Origin: Myxococcales bacterium
GTDB taxonomy: Bacteria > Myxococcota > Myxococcia > Myxococcales > Myxococcaceae
Assembly (NCBI GenBank): GCA_020846875.1
Contig: JADLDB010000052.1
Location: 19,891-83,890 of the forward strand
Reading direction: 5' to 3'
DNA length: 64,000 nucleotides
Shown here: piece after piece, positions 53,225 through 62,497 of the stretch
How the letters are laid out: every line of letters starts with the position of its first letter
Position numbering within the stretch: position 1 is the first letter of the stretch
The notes under the pieces: model-generated
Told to the model about the DNA's origin: nothing
The model's database searches: none
What the model saw: only the letters and a program-made list of their open reading frames with translations
Made by a program: the position numbers and the translations under genes

Positions 53225-55164
53225 TTGAAGTTCGGCAGCAGCTTGACCTGCTTGCCGGCCTGGAAACGGGTGGCAGCGACGTACTCCTGCTTCGACCTGG
53301 TGTCGACGACGCGGACCTTGCGTACGCCGGGCTCCACCGGCACCTTGGCCAGCGAGCCGCAGACGCGCTGCCCGTCGATCTCCACGCGCACCGGGCGGGA
53401 CACCGCGATCGTCAGCACGGCGTTCTTCCCCTTCGGCGGGGCGTAGCAGTCGGCGGCGGGCGGCGGAGGCGCCTTCGGTTTCACCGCCTTCACCTCAGGC
53501 TTGTCGGGAGGTGGCGGGACGAAGGCCTTCTCGGGGTGCTGCTTGTCGAAGTCGGGCAGCTTGAGGGGCTTGCCGAGGGAGGGCGGCGGCGGCCGGTTGT
53601 CGGGGGCCACCTCGCGCTCGATGGGGTCCGGCAGGTAGGAGAGCAGCGTGGATTTCGGGTCCGGCGTGGACTGGTACCAGCCGACGGCCAGCCCGGTGAC
53701 GACGGAGAAGAGGATCACCGTGGCGATGAAGGCCACCACCCTGGCCTGCCGCCGCCCCTTGAGGCGCAGCTTCTCGAAGTCGGGGATCTCCGGATCCCCC
53801 TCGCGCTTGAAGGGCACCACGAAGGTCATGATCGTCTTGGCCACGCTCTGCTTCTTGTGAGCCTGACGCGGGGTGGGCGGCGCGGCCGGCGTGGGCCCCG
53901 GCGCGAAGTCCTCCCTCACGCGCACGCGCTGGTTCACCGCGTCGCCCTGGGTGGGCGCGGTGTCGTCCTTGAGCGTGGGGAGCTCGGCGGGCGGCGCCAC
54001 CCAGGACGTGGGCGGCTTCGGCTCCTGTTGCTGCGCGGCGCTCGCGTCCCAGGTGGCGGGCGGCTGCGGCTCCTCCTTGCGCGCCACCCCTGGCTGGCCG
54101 CCGGGCTCGGTCTTCTCACCCGCCTGGGTGGGAAGGTCGTCCAGGGTGAAGACAGGCAGGCCGTCGCTGGTGGGCGCGCGATCGTCGACGAGGCCCCCGG
54201 AGAAGGGCGCGCGATCGGTCGCCTCGGCGGGCCCCTCGTCCAGCGTGCCCACCCCGGCGATGTCCTCGAGCCTGAAGGGCGCGTCGAAGGGCACTGGCCC
54301 CAGCTGGGTCACCTGCACCTCGTTGGGGAAGAGCTCGCGGACGAACTTCTGCAGCTCGGCCTGGCCGGCCACGCCTCCCTGGCCGGAGAGGAAGTCGCGC
54401 AGGGCCTCGGCGAAGTCCGCGCAGCTCCGGTAGCGCCGCGAGGGCGAGGACTCGAGCGCCCGCATGATCACCGGATCCACCCGCGCGTTGAGCCTCCGCA
54501 CCAGGCGCGAGGGCGGAGGTAGGCGATCGGACCGGGTGCTGACGTTGGACTTGCCCAGCGCGGCTTCGCGCAGGGTGAGCAGCTCGTAGGCGATCGCGCC
54601 CAGCGCGTAGACGTCCAGCGCCACCTGCGGCTCGCCGTTGACGCCTTCAGGCGCGCGGTAGCTGTTGCGGCCGTGAGACGCGAAGGCCTTCTTGAGCGCC
54701 GCGCTGGCCTGGAGCGCCGCCAGCGCGCCGAACTCCGACACACCCACCCGGCCGTCGTCCGCCAGGTGCACGTTGCCCGGGGTGAGCGCGCCGTGCACCA
54801 CGCCCGCCGCGTTGGCCTCGCCCACCAGCGCGAGCAGCTCGAGCGTGATCGTCAGGGCCAGCACCGGCGGCAGGTGGACCTCGCGGGTGTGCAGGCGCTG
54901 CAGCACCAGGCCCAGGGGGTAGCGCCCCACGTCCTCGCGGACGATCGCCAGGCGTCCCTTCACCAGGCCCACGTCCAGCACGTGCGCGATGCCGGGGCGG
55001 GACACGGCCTTGAGCCGCCTCGCCGTGTCCGCCACCACCTTCGCGTAGGCCGCGTCCGTCGTCTTCGGGTGGAACAGCTTCACCACCACCGGCGCCTGGG
55101 ACTCCTCTGCCCGGAAGAGATCCGCCAGCTCCCCCTGCTCGAGGCGTCCCATCAGCCGGTACAC
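53221..55164 (-). CDS. Ser/Thr pseudokinase with membrane helix and Pro-rich linker
   Basis: 647 residues. The N-terminal kinase fold (about 1-270) retains the ATP-anchoring Lys29 (VVVKLFHP) and the APE region (YRAPEGVNG). The catalytic loop HRDxKxxN is HGALTPGN (His124-Asn131), so the catalytic Asp is Ala126, and the DFG motif is SEFG (Glu144). It is thus predicted to be inactive. A long Pro/Asp/Glu-rich linker (about 300-470) and one membrane helix (VVAFIATVILFSVVTGLAV) follow. The C-terminal domain (about 570-647) resembles a small PEGA-like domain (RPVRVEIDGQRVCGSLAKVP). GTG 55164 is the start. It overlaps the response-regulator gene (ATGA), suggesting a signalling unit in which the fold acts as a binding switch. 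Confidence 0.88.
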   Translation of the reverse strand: MYRLMGRLEQGELADLFRAEESQAPVVVKLFHPKTTDAAYAKVVADTARRLKAVSRPGIAHVLDVGLVKGRLAIVREDVGRYPLGLVLQRLHTREVHLPPVLALTITLELLALVGEANAAGVVHGALTPGNVHLADDGRVGVSEFGALAALQASAALKKAFASHGRNSYRAPEGVNGEPQVALDVYALGAIAYELLTLREAALGKSNVSTRSDRLPPPSRLVRRLNARVDPVIMRALESSPSRRYRSCADFAEALRDFLSGQGGVAGQAELQKFVRELFPNEVQVTQLGPVPFDAPFRLEDIAGVGTLDEGPAEATDRAPFSGGLVDDRAPTSDGLPVFTLDDLPTQAGEKTEPGGQPGVARKEEPQPPATWDASAAQQQEPKPPTSWVAPPAELPTLKDDTAPTQGDAVNQRVRVREDFAPGPTPAAPPTPRQAHKKQSVAKTIMTFVVPFKREGDPEIPDFEKLRLKGRRQARVVAFIATVILFSVVTGLAVGWYQSTPDPKSTLLSYLPDPIEREVAPDNRPPPPSLGKPLKLPDFDKQHPEKAFVPPPPDKPEVKAVKPKAPPPPAADCYAPPKGKNAVLTIAVSRPVRVEIDGQRVCGSLAKVPVEPGVRKVRVVDTRSKQEYVAATRFQAGKQVKLLPNFK

Positions 55165-55191
55165 AACGTGGTTATAGCCGCCCGCGGGCGC

Positions 55192-55485
55192 TTAGCGGCG
55201 GCGGCGTTTGGCGGGCCAGGGAGGCACCGCGTCGAAGCGGAACCCGCACCACACGCAGGACACGCCGCGGCGGCCCGGCGGGAGCTCCAGGGTGCACCCA
55301 GGACAGCGGGGGCGCGGCTTGTGCTTCTTCTCGACTGCCAGCGCCTTCCTCTCGGCGGCCGTCTTCGCCGCCGCCCGCGTGGACTTGAGCCGCTTCTCCA
55401 GCTCGCGCACGCGCGCCTCGAGATCGATCACCCGCAGGTACAGCTCGCGCTCCATCTCGCTGCGGATCTTCGGGGGCGTCGTCAC
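55192..55485 (-). CDS. Coiled-coil plus zinc-ribbon small protein
   Basis: 97 residues. It starts at GTG 55485 with GGAG about 9 nt upstream. The first 45 residues form a coiled coil (ELYLRVIDLEARVRELEKRL), then a Lys/Arg-rich hinge, then a CxxC...CxxC zinc ribbon (RCPGCTLELPPGRRGVSCVWCGF) and a terminal Arg-rich tail. It lies 27 nt upstream of the pseudokinase gene, so it may be the first gene of the signalling run. The family is not recognised. Confidence 0.65.
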   Translation of the reverse strand: MTTPPKIRSEMERELYLRVIDLEARVRELEKRLKSTRAAAKTAAERKALAVEKKHKPRPRCPGCTLELPPGRRGVSCVWCGFRFDAVPPWPAKRRRR

Positions 55486-55582
55486 GGGCGAAACTCCGTG
55501 AGGGATCGTGCCACGAGGAGCGCCCCAGGGGAAAAACCAGGCCGCCTTCCGTGGCTGATGCTAAGCGCGCCCCACCGGCGCT

Positions 55583-57274
55583 ATGACTGAAGGCCTTCGC
55601 TTCAGCGAGCAACAAAGGAACACCTTGGTCCCCATTCACGGAATCGTCCGCGGGCCGATCGACGATCAGGCCACCCTCGAGGCCATCGAGCGCACGCAGG
55701 TGCTGCTGGCCGACGCCGCGCTCTCGCAGATCCTCTCCCAGCCCTCGAAGAACGACACGCCGGTGCAGCGGCAGATCTTCGTCAACCGGAACCTGAACCT
55801 GGCGAAGATCGAGCTGATCGGCTTCGACATGGACTACACGCTGGCGATCTACCACCTGCGCCGGCTGGAGCAGCTTTCGTACGATCTGACCGTCGACAAG
55901 CTGGTGAAGGCCTACGGCTACCCGGAGGCGATCCGCGGCATCCCGTACGATCACCAGTTCGTGATGCGCGGCCTGTTCGTCGACAAGAAGGCGGGCAACC
56001 TGCTGAAGATCGATCGCTTCGGGCACGTGGGGCGCGCCTACCACGGGCGCTCGCCGCTGCCGGAAGGCGAGCTGAACCGCCTGTACCGCAATGAGCGGAT
56101 CCGCCTGAAGAACCCCGAGTACGCGTGGATCGACACGCTCTTCGCCCTGCCCGAGGCGTGCCTGCTGGCGGGGATCGTCGACCTCTTCGAGCAGAAGCTC
56201 AAGGCGCCCCTGGACTTCTCGAAGCTGTACGACGACATCCGCGAGGCGATCGACACGGTCCACCGGGACAACTCGCTCAAGACGCTGATCCGCGAGGACA
56301 TCGGCCGGTACATCTTCAAGGATCCGGAGCTGGGGCCGGCGCTGCACAAGCTGAGATCCGGCGGGAAGAAGCTGTTCCTGCTGACCAACTCGCTGTGGGA
56401 CTACACCAACGCGGTGATGGCGTACCTGCTGGACGGGGTGCTGCCCGAGTACCCGAGCTGGCGGAACTACTTCGACTACGTGATCACCGGGGGCAGCAAG
56501 CCGGGCTTCTTCAGCGAGGCGAAGCCGTTCCTCGAGGTGGACACCACCACCGAGGCGAACACCACGCTGGGCGAGGCGTCCACGCTGGAGCGCAACAAGG
56601 TGTACCAGGGCGGAAACCTCGGCGACTTCGAGCGGCTCACGGATCACGCAGGCGAGACGGTGCTGTACGTGGGCGATCACATCTACGGCGACATCCTCAA
56701 GTCCAAGAAGACGTCGATGTGGCGCACCTGCATGATCGTCCAGGAGATCGAGGACGAGATCTCGTGGCTGGACAGCCGCCGGAAGGAGCTCGGCCGCCTC
56801 GACGAGCTGGAGCAACTGCGCGCACGGCTCGACGACGAGATCGGCCCCCGGAAGGCGCGGCTCAACCAGATCGAGAAGGCGCTGGAGAAGGGCCACCCCT
56901 CACAGGTGGAGGCGGCGGCGCTGGAGTCCGAGTTCAAGCGGGTGAAGGCCGAGCTGGACCGCCTGCGCCGGGGGATGCGCGAGACGGTGGAGCTGGTGAA
57001 GACGCTGGAGCAGCTCATCGACTCCGGCTTCAACCCGTACTGGGGCCTGCACTTCAAGGAAGGGAATGAAAACTCCCGCTTCGGTGAGCAGGTCGAGCAG
57101 TACGCCTGCGTGTACACCTCGCGGGTGTCGAACTTCATCTTTTACTCGCCGCTCCACGTGTTCCGATCGCCGCGCGAGGTGATGCCGCACGAGCAGGCCG
57201 GCGCTTTCCGGCTGTCGATGCTGGGCGGGGACAGCCTGCCCAAGGCGACGCTGCGCGCGGCGGACATTCCGTAG
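55583..57274 (+). CDS. HAD-superfamily 5'-nucleotidase (cN-II-like)
   Basis: 563 residues of the HAD-IG 5'-nucleotidase family, related to eukaryotic cytosolic purine 5'-nucleotidase II. HAD motif I is DMDYTLA (Asp82 nucleophile, Asp84), motif II is in FLLTNSLWDYTN, motif III Lys in the GGSKPGFF region and motif IV in VLYVGDHIYGDILKS. It dephosphorylates nucleoside monophosphates such as IMP or GMP. A C-terminal coiled-coil insertion (about 380-480) precedes the last conserved block NPYWGLHFKEGNENSRFGEQ. It is divergent from the zinc-ribbon/pseudokinase run and convergent with the RsmJ-like gene. Confidence 0.92.
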   Translation: MTEGLRFSEQQRNTLVPIHGIVRGPIDDQATLEAIERTQVLLADAALSQILSQPSKNDTPVQRQIFVNRNLNLAKIELIGFDMDYTLAIYHLRRLEQLSYDLTVDKLVKAYGYPEAIRGIPYDHQFVMRGLFVDKKAGNLLKIDRFGHVGRAYHGRSPLPEGELNRLYRNERIRLKNPEYAWIDTLFALPEACLLAGIVDLFEQKLKAPLDFSKLYDDIREAIDTVHRDNSLKTLIREDIGRYIFKDPELGPALHKLRSGGKKLFLLTNSLWDYTNAVMAYLLDGVLPEYPSWRNYFDYVITGGSKPGFFSEAKPFLEVDTTTEANTTLGEASTLERNKVYQGGNLGDFERLTDHAGETVLYVGDHIYGDILKSKKTSMWRTCMIVQEIEDEISWLDSRRKELGRLDELEQLRARLDDEIGPRKARLNQIEKALEKGHPSQVEAAALESEFKRVKAELDRLRRGMRETVELVKTLEQLIDSGFNPYWGLHFKEGNENSRFGEQVEQYACVYTSRVSNFIFYSPLHVFRSPREVMPHEQAGAFRLSMLGGDSLPKATLRAADIP

Positions 57275-57278
57275 AAGG

Positions 57279-58049
57279 TCAGGCCGGCTCGACGCGCGTC
57301 CACATCACCGGGCCGGCGCGGCCGAGTTCCATGGCTTTGAGGCCCAGGCGCCTGAAGTCCTTCCCGTAGCGGCCGGCCTTCAGCACCACCCACCGGCGGG
57401 CCACCCGCTGGGCCTGCGCCAGCGTCTCTTCGTCCAGCGGCTCGTGGAGCGCGTGCGCGCGTAACAGCTCGAAGCTCGGTGACGACCTCCTGGGGCGATC
57501 GAACATGGGATCGAAGAGGACGACGTCGACGCTGCGCGAGGCCTGGCCCTTGAGCACGTCGCGCGCCCGGCCGTGGACGAGCTCGATCCGGGACGATCCT
57601 GGATCGACCGGCAGTCGGGCCAACCCCTCCGACACGAGGATCCACAGCGGCAGCGCTGCTTCCACGCCCAGCACGCGCCCCGACGGCCCCACCGCCCGCG
57701 CACACACCAGCGCGTCGGCCGCGAGGCCCGCCGTCGCGTCGAGAACGCTGTCACCCGGCCTGAGCTCCGCCAGGCGCAGCAGCACGTCGTCCCGGTGGCC
57801 CTTCGCCAGGCGCTTGAGCCGCAGCTGGGCGATCCCCGGCGTGAAGGCCAGGCTGCCCTGCGCGTCCCGCAGCGCCCACCCGTCCGCCGAGCGCACCAGG
57901 CACGCGCGGGCCGAGCCAGCCAGCAGCGCTGCCACGCCGCCCTTCGCCGGCCGCTTGAGGAACGGCAGGCCCCACTCCGCTGCCTTCCGCCGGGCCTCCT
58001 CGGCGAAGCGATCCGCGTGCGCGCCCACGGTGACGGCCAGCGGAGTCAC
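57279..58049 (-). CDS. RsmJ-like SAM-dependent methyltransferase
   Basis: 256 residues. The methyltransferase domain has SAM motif I SVLDATAGLAADALVCARA (about 100-118) and a catalytic-type motif VVLFDPMFDRPRRSS, which corresponds to the DPMY segment of RsmJ, the enzyme that makes m2G1516 in 16S rRNA. A neighbouring His/Lys patch (LAKGHRDDVLLRLAEL) is also RsmJ-like. The Asp-Pro-Met-Phe form and overall order support the family, but other rRNA targets cannot be excluded. GTG 58049 overlaps the PhnD-like stop in GTGA form. Confidence 0.8.
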   Translation of the reverse strand: MTPLAVTVGAHADRFAEEARRKAAEWGLPFLKRPAKGGVAALLAGSARACLVRSADGWALRDAQGSLAFTPGIAQLRLKRLAKGHRDDVLLRLAELRPGDSVLDATAGLAADALVCARAVGPSGRVLGVEAALPLWILVSEGLARLPVDPGSSRIELVHGRARDVLKGQASRSVDVVLFDPMFDRPRRSSPSFELLRAHALHEPLDEETLAQAQRVARRWVVLKAGRYGKDFRRLGLKAMELGRAGPVMWTRVEPA

Positions 58050-58960
58050 GGCGCCGGGAGGAGCTCGGCGGCCACCCGGCGCACCTCGTCGTAGGCCGAG
58101 TCGTCCACCGTGCGGAAGCCGTTGACGTTCAACGGCCCCAGGATCTCCCGGCCAGCGCGATCGCGCGCGGTGAGCACCAGCAGGGCCTCGCTGATCGCCT
58201 GCGCCACCTCCTCGGGCACCTCCGGGCGCACGCAGAGGATGTCGCGCGGCGTACGCAGCGTCTTGGCCACCACCCGGAAGGTGAGCGGATCGATCCCCTT
58301 CGAGCGCTTGAGGGCCGCGAACGCGCCCTGGTAGGTGGATCCTGCGTCCACCCGCCCCTCCGCCACCGCGAGCAGCACCGCCTCGTGGTTGCCCAGGAAT
58401 TCCACCTTCGCGAAGTCCTTGTCCACGTCGATGCCGCGATCGCGCAGGAGCTTCCGCGGGTAGAGGTACCCGGTCGTCGACATCGGTTCGACGAAGGCGA
58501 TCGTCCCACCGCGCAGATCCTCGAGCGTCCTGCGGCTGCTGTCGTCTCGCACGAAGATGTAGCCCGACGCGGTGGCGGAGCCGTCGGCGATCGTCTGCAC
58601 CAGGCAGTTCAGCTTCACCCGCCGGGTGGCGTGGGCGTAGGCGAGGGGGCTCAGCTCCACCAGATCAAACTCCCCCGCGGCGAGGCGATCGATCGCGTTG
58701 CCGTAGGTGTCGCCCACGACGATCTCTACCGGCACCCCCAGAGTCTTCGACAGGTACTCGGCCAACTCCTGGTGCGCGGCGCTCATCGTCTCCGGGGAGA
58801 GGAACGGCACCAGCCCCAGGCGCAGCCGGGTGAAGCCCGCGGGGGGCGAGAACACCGGCCGCATCGCGGGGACCCGGCGCGGCAGCGGAGGCGAGCGCTC
58901 CGGCGGCTCCGCGCAGCCGAACACAGCCACCAGCACGGCCGCGACCGCGAAGGCCCTCAT
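58046..58960 (-). CDS. PhnD-like phosphate/phosphonate substrate-binding lipoprotein
   Basis: 304 residues with lipoprotein signal MRAFAVAAVLVAVFGCAEPP (lipobox VFGC). The periplasmic binding-protein fold of the PhnD/phosphite class is seen in LRLGLVPFLSPETMSAAHQE, VEIVVGDTYGNAIDRLAAGE, FDLVELSPLAYAHAT, IAFVEPMSTTGYLYPRKLLR and VEGRVDAG-like AEGRVDAGSTYQGAFAALKR. No ABC permease or ATPase gene is nearby. Instead it overlaps (ATGA) the upstream diguanylate cyclase gene, which has a periplasmic sensor segment. It may therefore deliver a ligand signal to that enzyme, not a transporter. Confidence 0.88.
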   Translation of the reverse strand: MRAFAVAAVLVAVFGCAEPPERSPPLPRRVPAMRPVFSPPAGFTRLRLGLVPFLSPETMSAAHQELAEYLSKTLGVPVEIVVGDTYGNAIDRLAAGEFDLVELSPLAYAHATRRVKLNCLVQTIADGSATASGYIFVRDDSSRRTLEDLRGGTIAFVEPMSTTGYLYPRKLLRDRGIDVDKDFAKVEFLGNHEAVLLAVAEGRVDAGSTYQGAFAALKRSKGIDPLTFRVVAKTLRTPRDILCVRPEVPEEVAQAISEALLVLTARDRAGREILGPLNVNGFRTVDDSAYDEVRRVAAELLPAP

Positions 58961-60240
58961 CCGATCACTCCCCTGGCGCCCACGACGCGGTTCCGGCCCT
59001 GGCGCTTGGCGATGTACATCGCCTGATCCGCCGAGGCGATGAGCTGCTCCGTCGTCTTCCCGTCCTCCGGGTAGGTGGCCACGCCGATGCTCACCGTCAC
59101 CTTCGTCGGCCACGGCGTCCCCTGGTTGATCCGCTCCTCCACGGCCACGCGCATCCGCTCGCCCACCTGCAGCGCCTCGCTCTTGGTCGTCTCGGGCAGC
59201 ACCACCGCGAACTCCTCGCCGCCGTAGCGGGCGATCAGATCCGTCTGCCGCAGATCGGAAGAGAGCACCTCGGCCATGCGGCGCAACAGCTCGTCACCCG
59301 CCGGGTGCCCCATCGCGTCGTTTACCTTCTTGAAGAAGTCCACGTCGATCATCAGCACGCCCATGGGCCGCTTGTGGCGCTCGCTGCGCAAGAGCTCGGC
59401 GCTGATCGCCTCCTGGAAGCGGCGGTGGTTGTAGACGCCGGTCAGGCCGTCGGTGACGGCGAGGCGCCCGAGGCGCGCGTTGAGCTCCTGTAGCTCGCGG
59501 GTGCGCTCGGCCACCACGTGCTCGAGGTTCTCCCGCTCGTGCTGCAGCGCGGCGGCCATCTTGTTCATCGTCTCCGAGAGCTCCGCCAGCTCGACGCTGC
59601 GCAGCGCCGGCGCGCGCGTGGCCAGGTGGCCTTCCCCCATCCGGCGGGCCGCCTGCTGCAGCGCGCGCACCGGCCTGACCACCAGCCGATCCAGCCCCAC
59701 GTACAGCATGAGGGTGAGCGTCCCGAAGAGCGCCAGGATCGCCAGCGCCAGCCGCAGGCGCGCGCGCACGAAGCTGGCCTCCAGCCGATCCACGCTGAAG
59801 CGGGCGCTCACCGTCGCCCAGCGGATGCCCGACACGGCCGGAACGGCGATGCGGTAGGTGCGCCCTTCCCGCGCCCACACCGGCCCGTCCGAGTCCAGCG
59901 CCTCTCGCGTGAAGTCGTCCGTCAGCACGGTGTTGAAGAGCTCGGGCGTGCTGTGGGCCAGCACCCGCCCTTCGTCGTCCAGCACCACGAGCTCGGTGAG
60001 ATCGCGCGCGGCCATCGCCTCGGTCAACTGCGCCACCAGCGTGTCCAGCCCGCCCAGATCGTTCTGCGCCACGTAGACCGCCACCGTCACGCCTATCGCC
60101 TGCAGCGTCTTCTCATGACGCGAGCGGAACTCGGCGAGCTCCTCCCGACGCTCCCGCCGCACCTCGACCCACGCCCCTACCGCCAGCGCAATCGCGACCA
60201 GCGCCGCCACCAGCAGCGTCAGCTGTCCACGAATGCCCAT
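58957..60240 (-). CDS. Diguanylate cyclase with periplasmic sensor and HAMP domain
   Basis: 427 residues. Two membrane helices (about 8-26 and about 160-185) enclose a periplasmic sensor of about 130 residues. A HAMP domain follows (about 185-245; VVRPVRALQQAARRMGEGHL), then a short coiled coil and a GGDEF domain (about 265-427). The active-site loop is GGEEF (ARYGGEEFAVV), and an RxxD inhibitory site (RQTD) lies five residues before it, so product feedback is expected. It makes cyclic di-GMP from two GTP. The ATG at 60240 is followed downstream by the overlapping PhnD-like lipoprotein gene. Confidence 0.94.
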   Translation of the reverse strand: MGIRGQLTLLVAALVAIALAVGAWVEVRRERREELAEFRSRHEKTLQAIGVTVAVYVAQNDLGGLDTLVAQLTEAMAARDLTELVVLDDEGRVLAHSTPELFNTVLTDDFTREALDSDGPVWAREGRTYRIAVPAVSGIRWATVSARFSVDRLEASFVRARLRLALAILALFGTLTLMLYVGLDRLVVRPVRALQQAARRMGEGHLATRAPALRSVELAELSETMNKMAAALQHERENLEHVVAERTRELQELNARLGRLAVTDGLTGVYNHRRFQEAISAELLRSERHKRPMGVLMIDVDFFKKVNDAMGHPAGDELLRRMAEVLSSDLRQTDLIARYGGEEFAVVLPETTKSEALQVGERMRVAVEERINQGTPWPTKVTVSIGVATYPEDGKTTEQLIASADQAMYIAKRQGRNRVVGARGVIG

Positions 60241-60313
60241 CACCCCAACCGTCTCACGTCGGCGCACGCGTGACAGGTTTTTCGCGCTCCTGTGGCCCGT
60301 GTGTGACGGCGCC

Positions 60314-62497
60314 CTACTCTGCTCCGGCGACCCGCGGGGCCTTCGCCTGCATCTGCGCCACGGTGACGGACTGGTTCCGCCCGTGCCGCTTGGCGAAGTA
60401 CAGGCACTGATCGGCGAGCTCGATGAGCCCCTGCTTCTCCTGACTGGACTCGGGGCAGGTGGCGACACCCAACGACAGCGTCACCTTGAGCGGCCCCTGC
60501 TCGGTCTGGAAGAGCTCCTGCATCACCCGCTCGCGGATCCGCTCGGCGATCACCAGGGCGCCCTTCGCGTCCGTCTCCGGCATGACGATGGCGAACTCCT
60601 CGCCGCCGTAGCGGGCCACTACGTCCGTGTCGCGCGCCGTCTCCTTGAGGATCCGCGCCACGCCCCTCAAGACCTGGTCGCCGGTGGGGTGCCCGTAGGT
60701 GTCGTTGACCGACTTGAAGTGATCGACGTCGGTGAGGATCAGCGACAGCTTGCGGCCGTAGCGGCGGGCGGTGGCCAGCGCCTCGTCGAAGCGGCTCTGG
60801 AAGGTGCGGTGGTTGGTCAGCCCGGTGAGGCCGTCGGTGGTGGCCATGCGCTCCATCTGCTCGTAGAGCTGCGCGCGCAGCACCGCCTGAGCGGCCTGAA
60901 TGGCGATCACCTCCAGCATCCGCAGCTCGTCCGAGTCGAAGGCCGCCTTCTTCCGGCTGCCCGCGACCACCGTCCCGAGGATCCGGCTGCCGGCCACCAG
61001 GGGGAAGATCTTGAGCGACTGCAGCCCGCGGATCTGCGTGTCGTCGTCGAAGATGATCTGCCGGTCCATCGCGCCCACGTCGCGGCCGGGCAAGGGCGCC
61101 CCATAGCGCACCACATTGGCCACCAGCCCGTTGTTGTCGGGGAAGGTGCGGCCCTCCAGCGCGCGGCCGGTCGAGGTGACGCCGCTCATCCGGACGATCC
61201 GGTGCGCGCGCTGGTTGTTCTGCTCGCTCACCAGGGTGACGGCGCAGAAGTCCAGCGGGGCCACCTGGCGCGCGCTCTCCAGCACCGCGAGGAAGACCTG
61301 CTCGGGGGATCCGGCGCGGTTCAGCTCCTCGATGGCGCGGAAGAACCGGTCCTTCTCGTCGCGCGATCGCCGGATGTACGACATCACCCGCTCCACCTCG
61401 ATGGCGCGCAGCACCTCGCCGGCGATCACCTGAAGCAGCTTCTCGTCGTCCTCTGAGAACTCGCGCGCCTCCAGGCGATCGGCCACCAGCACCCCGCGCA
61501 CCAGCCCGCCGCCCTCGAGGATCGGCACCGCGACGATCGCCTTCACCGCCGGCCCGCCCGGCTCGTAGTGCGTCACGCCCTTGAGGCCCGACGCGGAAGC
61601 CATGCGCAGGGGCACCCCCCGCTTGAGCAGCGCGCCGAAGATCCCTTCCCCGGCGGAGAAGCGCTCGCGCTGCACCTGCTCCGAGGTGGAGCGGCAGTCG
61701 TGCAGCTTGAGCGATCGATCGTCCGACGCCAGCATGAACACTCCGACGGTGTGGGACTTAAGCACCGTCTCAGCCACCTCGAGCACGCTGCCGGTGGCGC
61801 CTTCGATCTCCTTCACCGCCGCCACCAGCCACTTCTCGTGATCCTTGATGCCGGGGAAGCTGTCGGCGCCGCTGGAGACCAGCCGGAAGGTGCGGGCGCG
61901 CTCCTCGATCTCCCTGATCTTGTTCTTCACCGCGTCCTCTTCGGCGCGGCGGGCGGCGGCGAGGCGAGCCGAGAGCACCGCGTGGTACAGCGCGGAGAAC
62001 AGGCCGAGGAAGGCGGTGCGCACCAGGAAGACGCCCCAGCGATCCGGCAGGGTGATCAGCGCGTCGAACAGCACCGCGGCGCCCAGCAGCGTCGCCCCCG
62101 CAGGCCGCGAGAGGAACGTCACCAGGAAGGCCATCAGCACGTAGACGACGGGGAAGAGCAGCTCTCCGCCCAGGGCCACCGCCACGTACGCCGCGGCCAG
62201 CAGCGTGCCCCCGAACTCCAGCTCGTCGCGCAGCAGGATCGCCGCCCCGCTCATCGTCCGCCGGATCCTCCGGACGATCGAGAGGGCGCCGCCTGCCAGG
62301 AGCGCCCCCAGGGCCGCGGCCTCACCCCACCCCAGGGCGCCCAGCTCCGCGAAGCGGCCCCGCGCCAGCAGGCCGAAGACGAGCAGCACCGAGAGCCCGG
62401 GGACGAGCCGCAGCCCCGACTGCAGCCAGCGGCCGGGAGTGAAGCCCATGGGGCGCAGCACCCTCGCCCGCGGCGGCATCGACGTCGACGGCGTCAT
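60314..62497 (-). CDS. Membrane GAF-GGDEF diguanylate cyclase
   Basis: 727 residues. About five to six membrane helices (about 25-165) precede a coiled segment, two GAF-type domains (about 235-400 and 415-560) and a C-terminal GGDEF domain. The active-site loop is GGEEF (ARYGGEEFAIV), with an RxxD inhibitory site (RDTD) five residues upstream. GAF domains bind small ligands, so this enzyme probably senses a cytoplasmic signal. It overlaps the ftsB stop in ATGA form, so cyclic di-GMP synthesis and division-gene expression are linked at the translation level. Confidence 0.94.
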   Translation of the reverse strand: MTPSTSMPPRARVLRPMGFTPGRWLQSGLRLVPGLSVLLVFGLLARGRFAELGALGWGEAAALGALLAGGALSIVRRIRRTMSGAAILLRDELEFGGTLLAAAYVAVALGGELLFPVVYVLMAFLVTFLSRPAGATLLGAAVLFDALITLPDRWGVFLVRTAFLGLFSALYHAVLSARLAAARRAEEDAVKNKIREIEERARTFRLVSSGADSFPGIKDHEKWLVAAVKEIEGATGSVLEVAETVLKSHTVGVFMLASDDRSLKLHDCRSTSEQVQRERFSAGEGIFGALLKRGVPLRMASASGLKGVTHYEPGGPAVKAIVAVPILEGGGLVRGVLVADRLEAREFSEDDEKLLQVIAGEVLRAIEVERVMSYIRRSRDEKDRFFRAIEELNRAGSPEQVFLAVLESARQVAPLDFCAVTLVSEQNNQRAHRIVRMSGVTSTGRALEGRTFPDNNGLVANVVRYGAPLPGRDVGAMDRQIIFDDDTQIRGLQSLKIFPLVAGSRILGTVVAGSRKKAAFDSDELRMLEVIAIQAAQAVLRAQLYEQMERMATTDGLTGLTNHRTFQSRFDEALATARRYGRKLSLILTDVDHFKSVNDTYGHPTGDQVLRGVARILKETARDTDVVARYGGEEFAIVMPETDAKGALVIAERIRERVMQELFQTEQGPLKVTLSLGVATCPESSQEKQGLIELADQCLYFAKRHGRNQSVTVAQMQAKAPRVAGAE

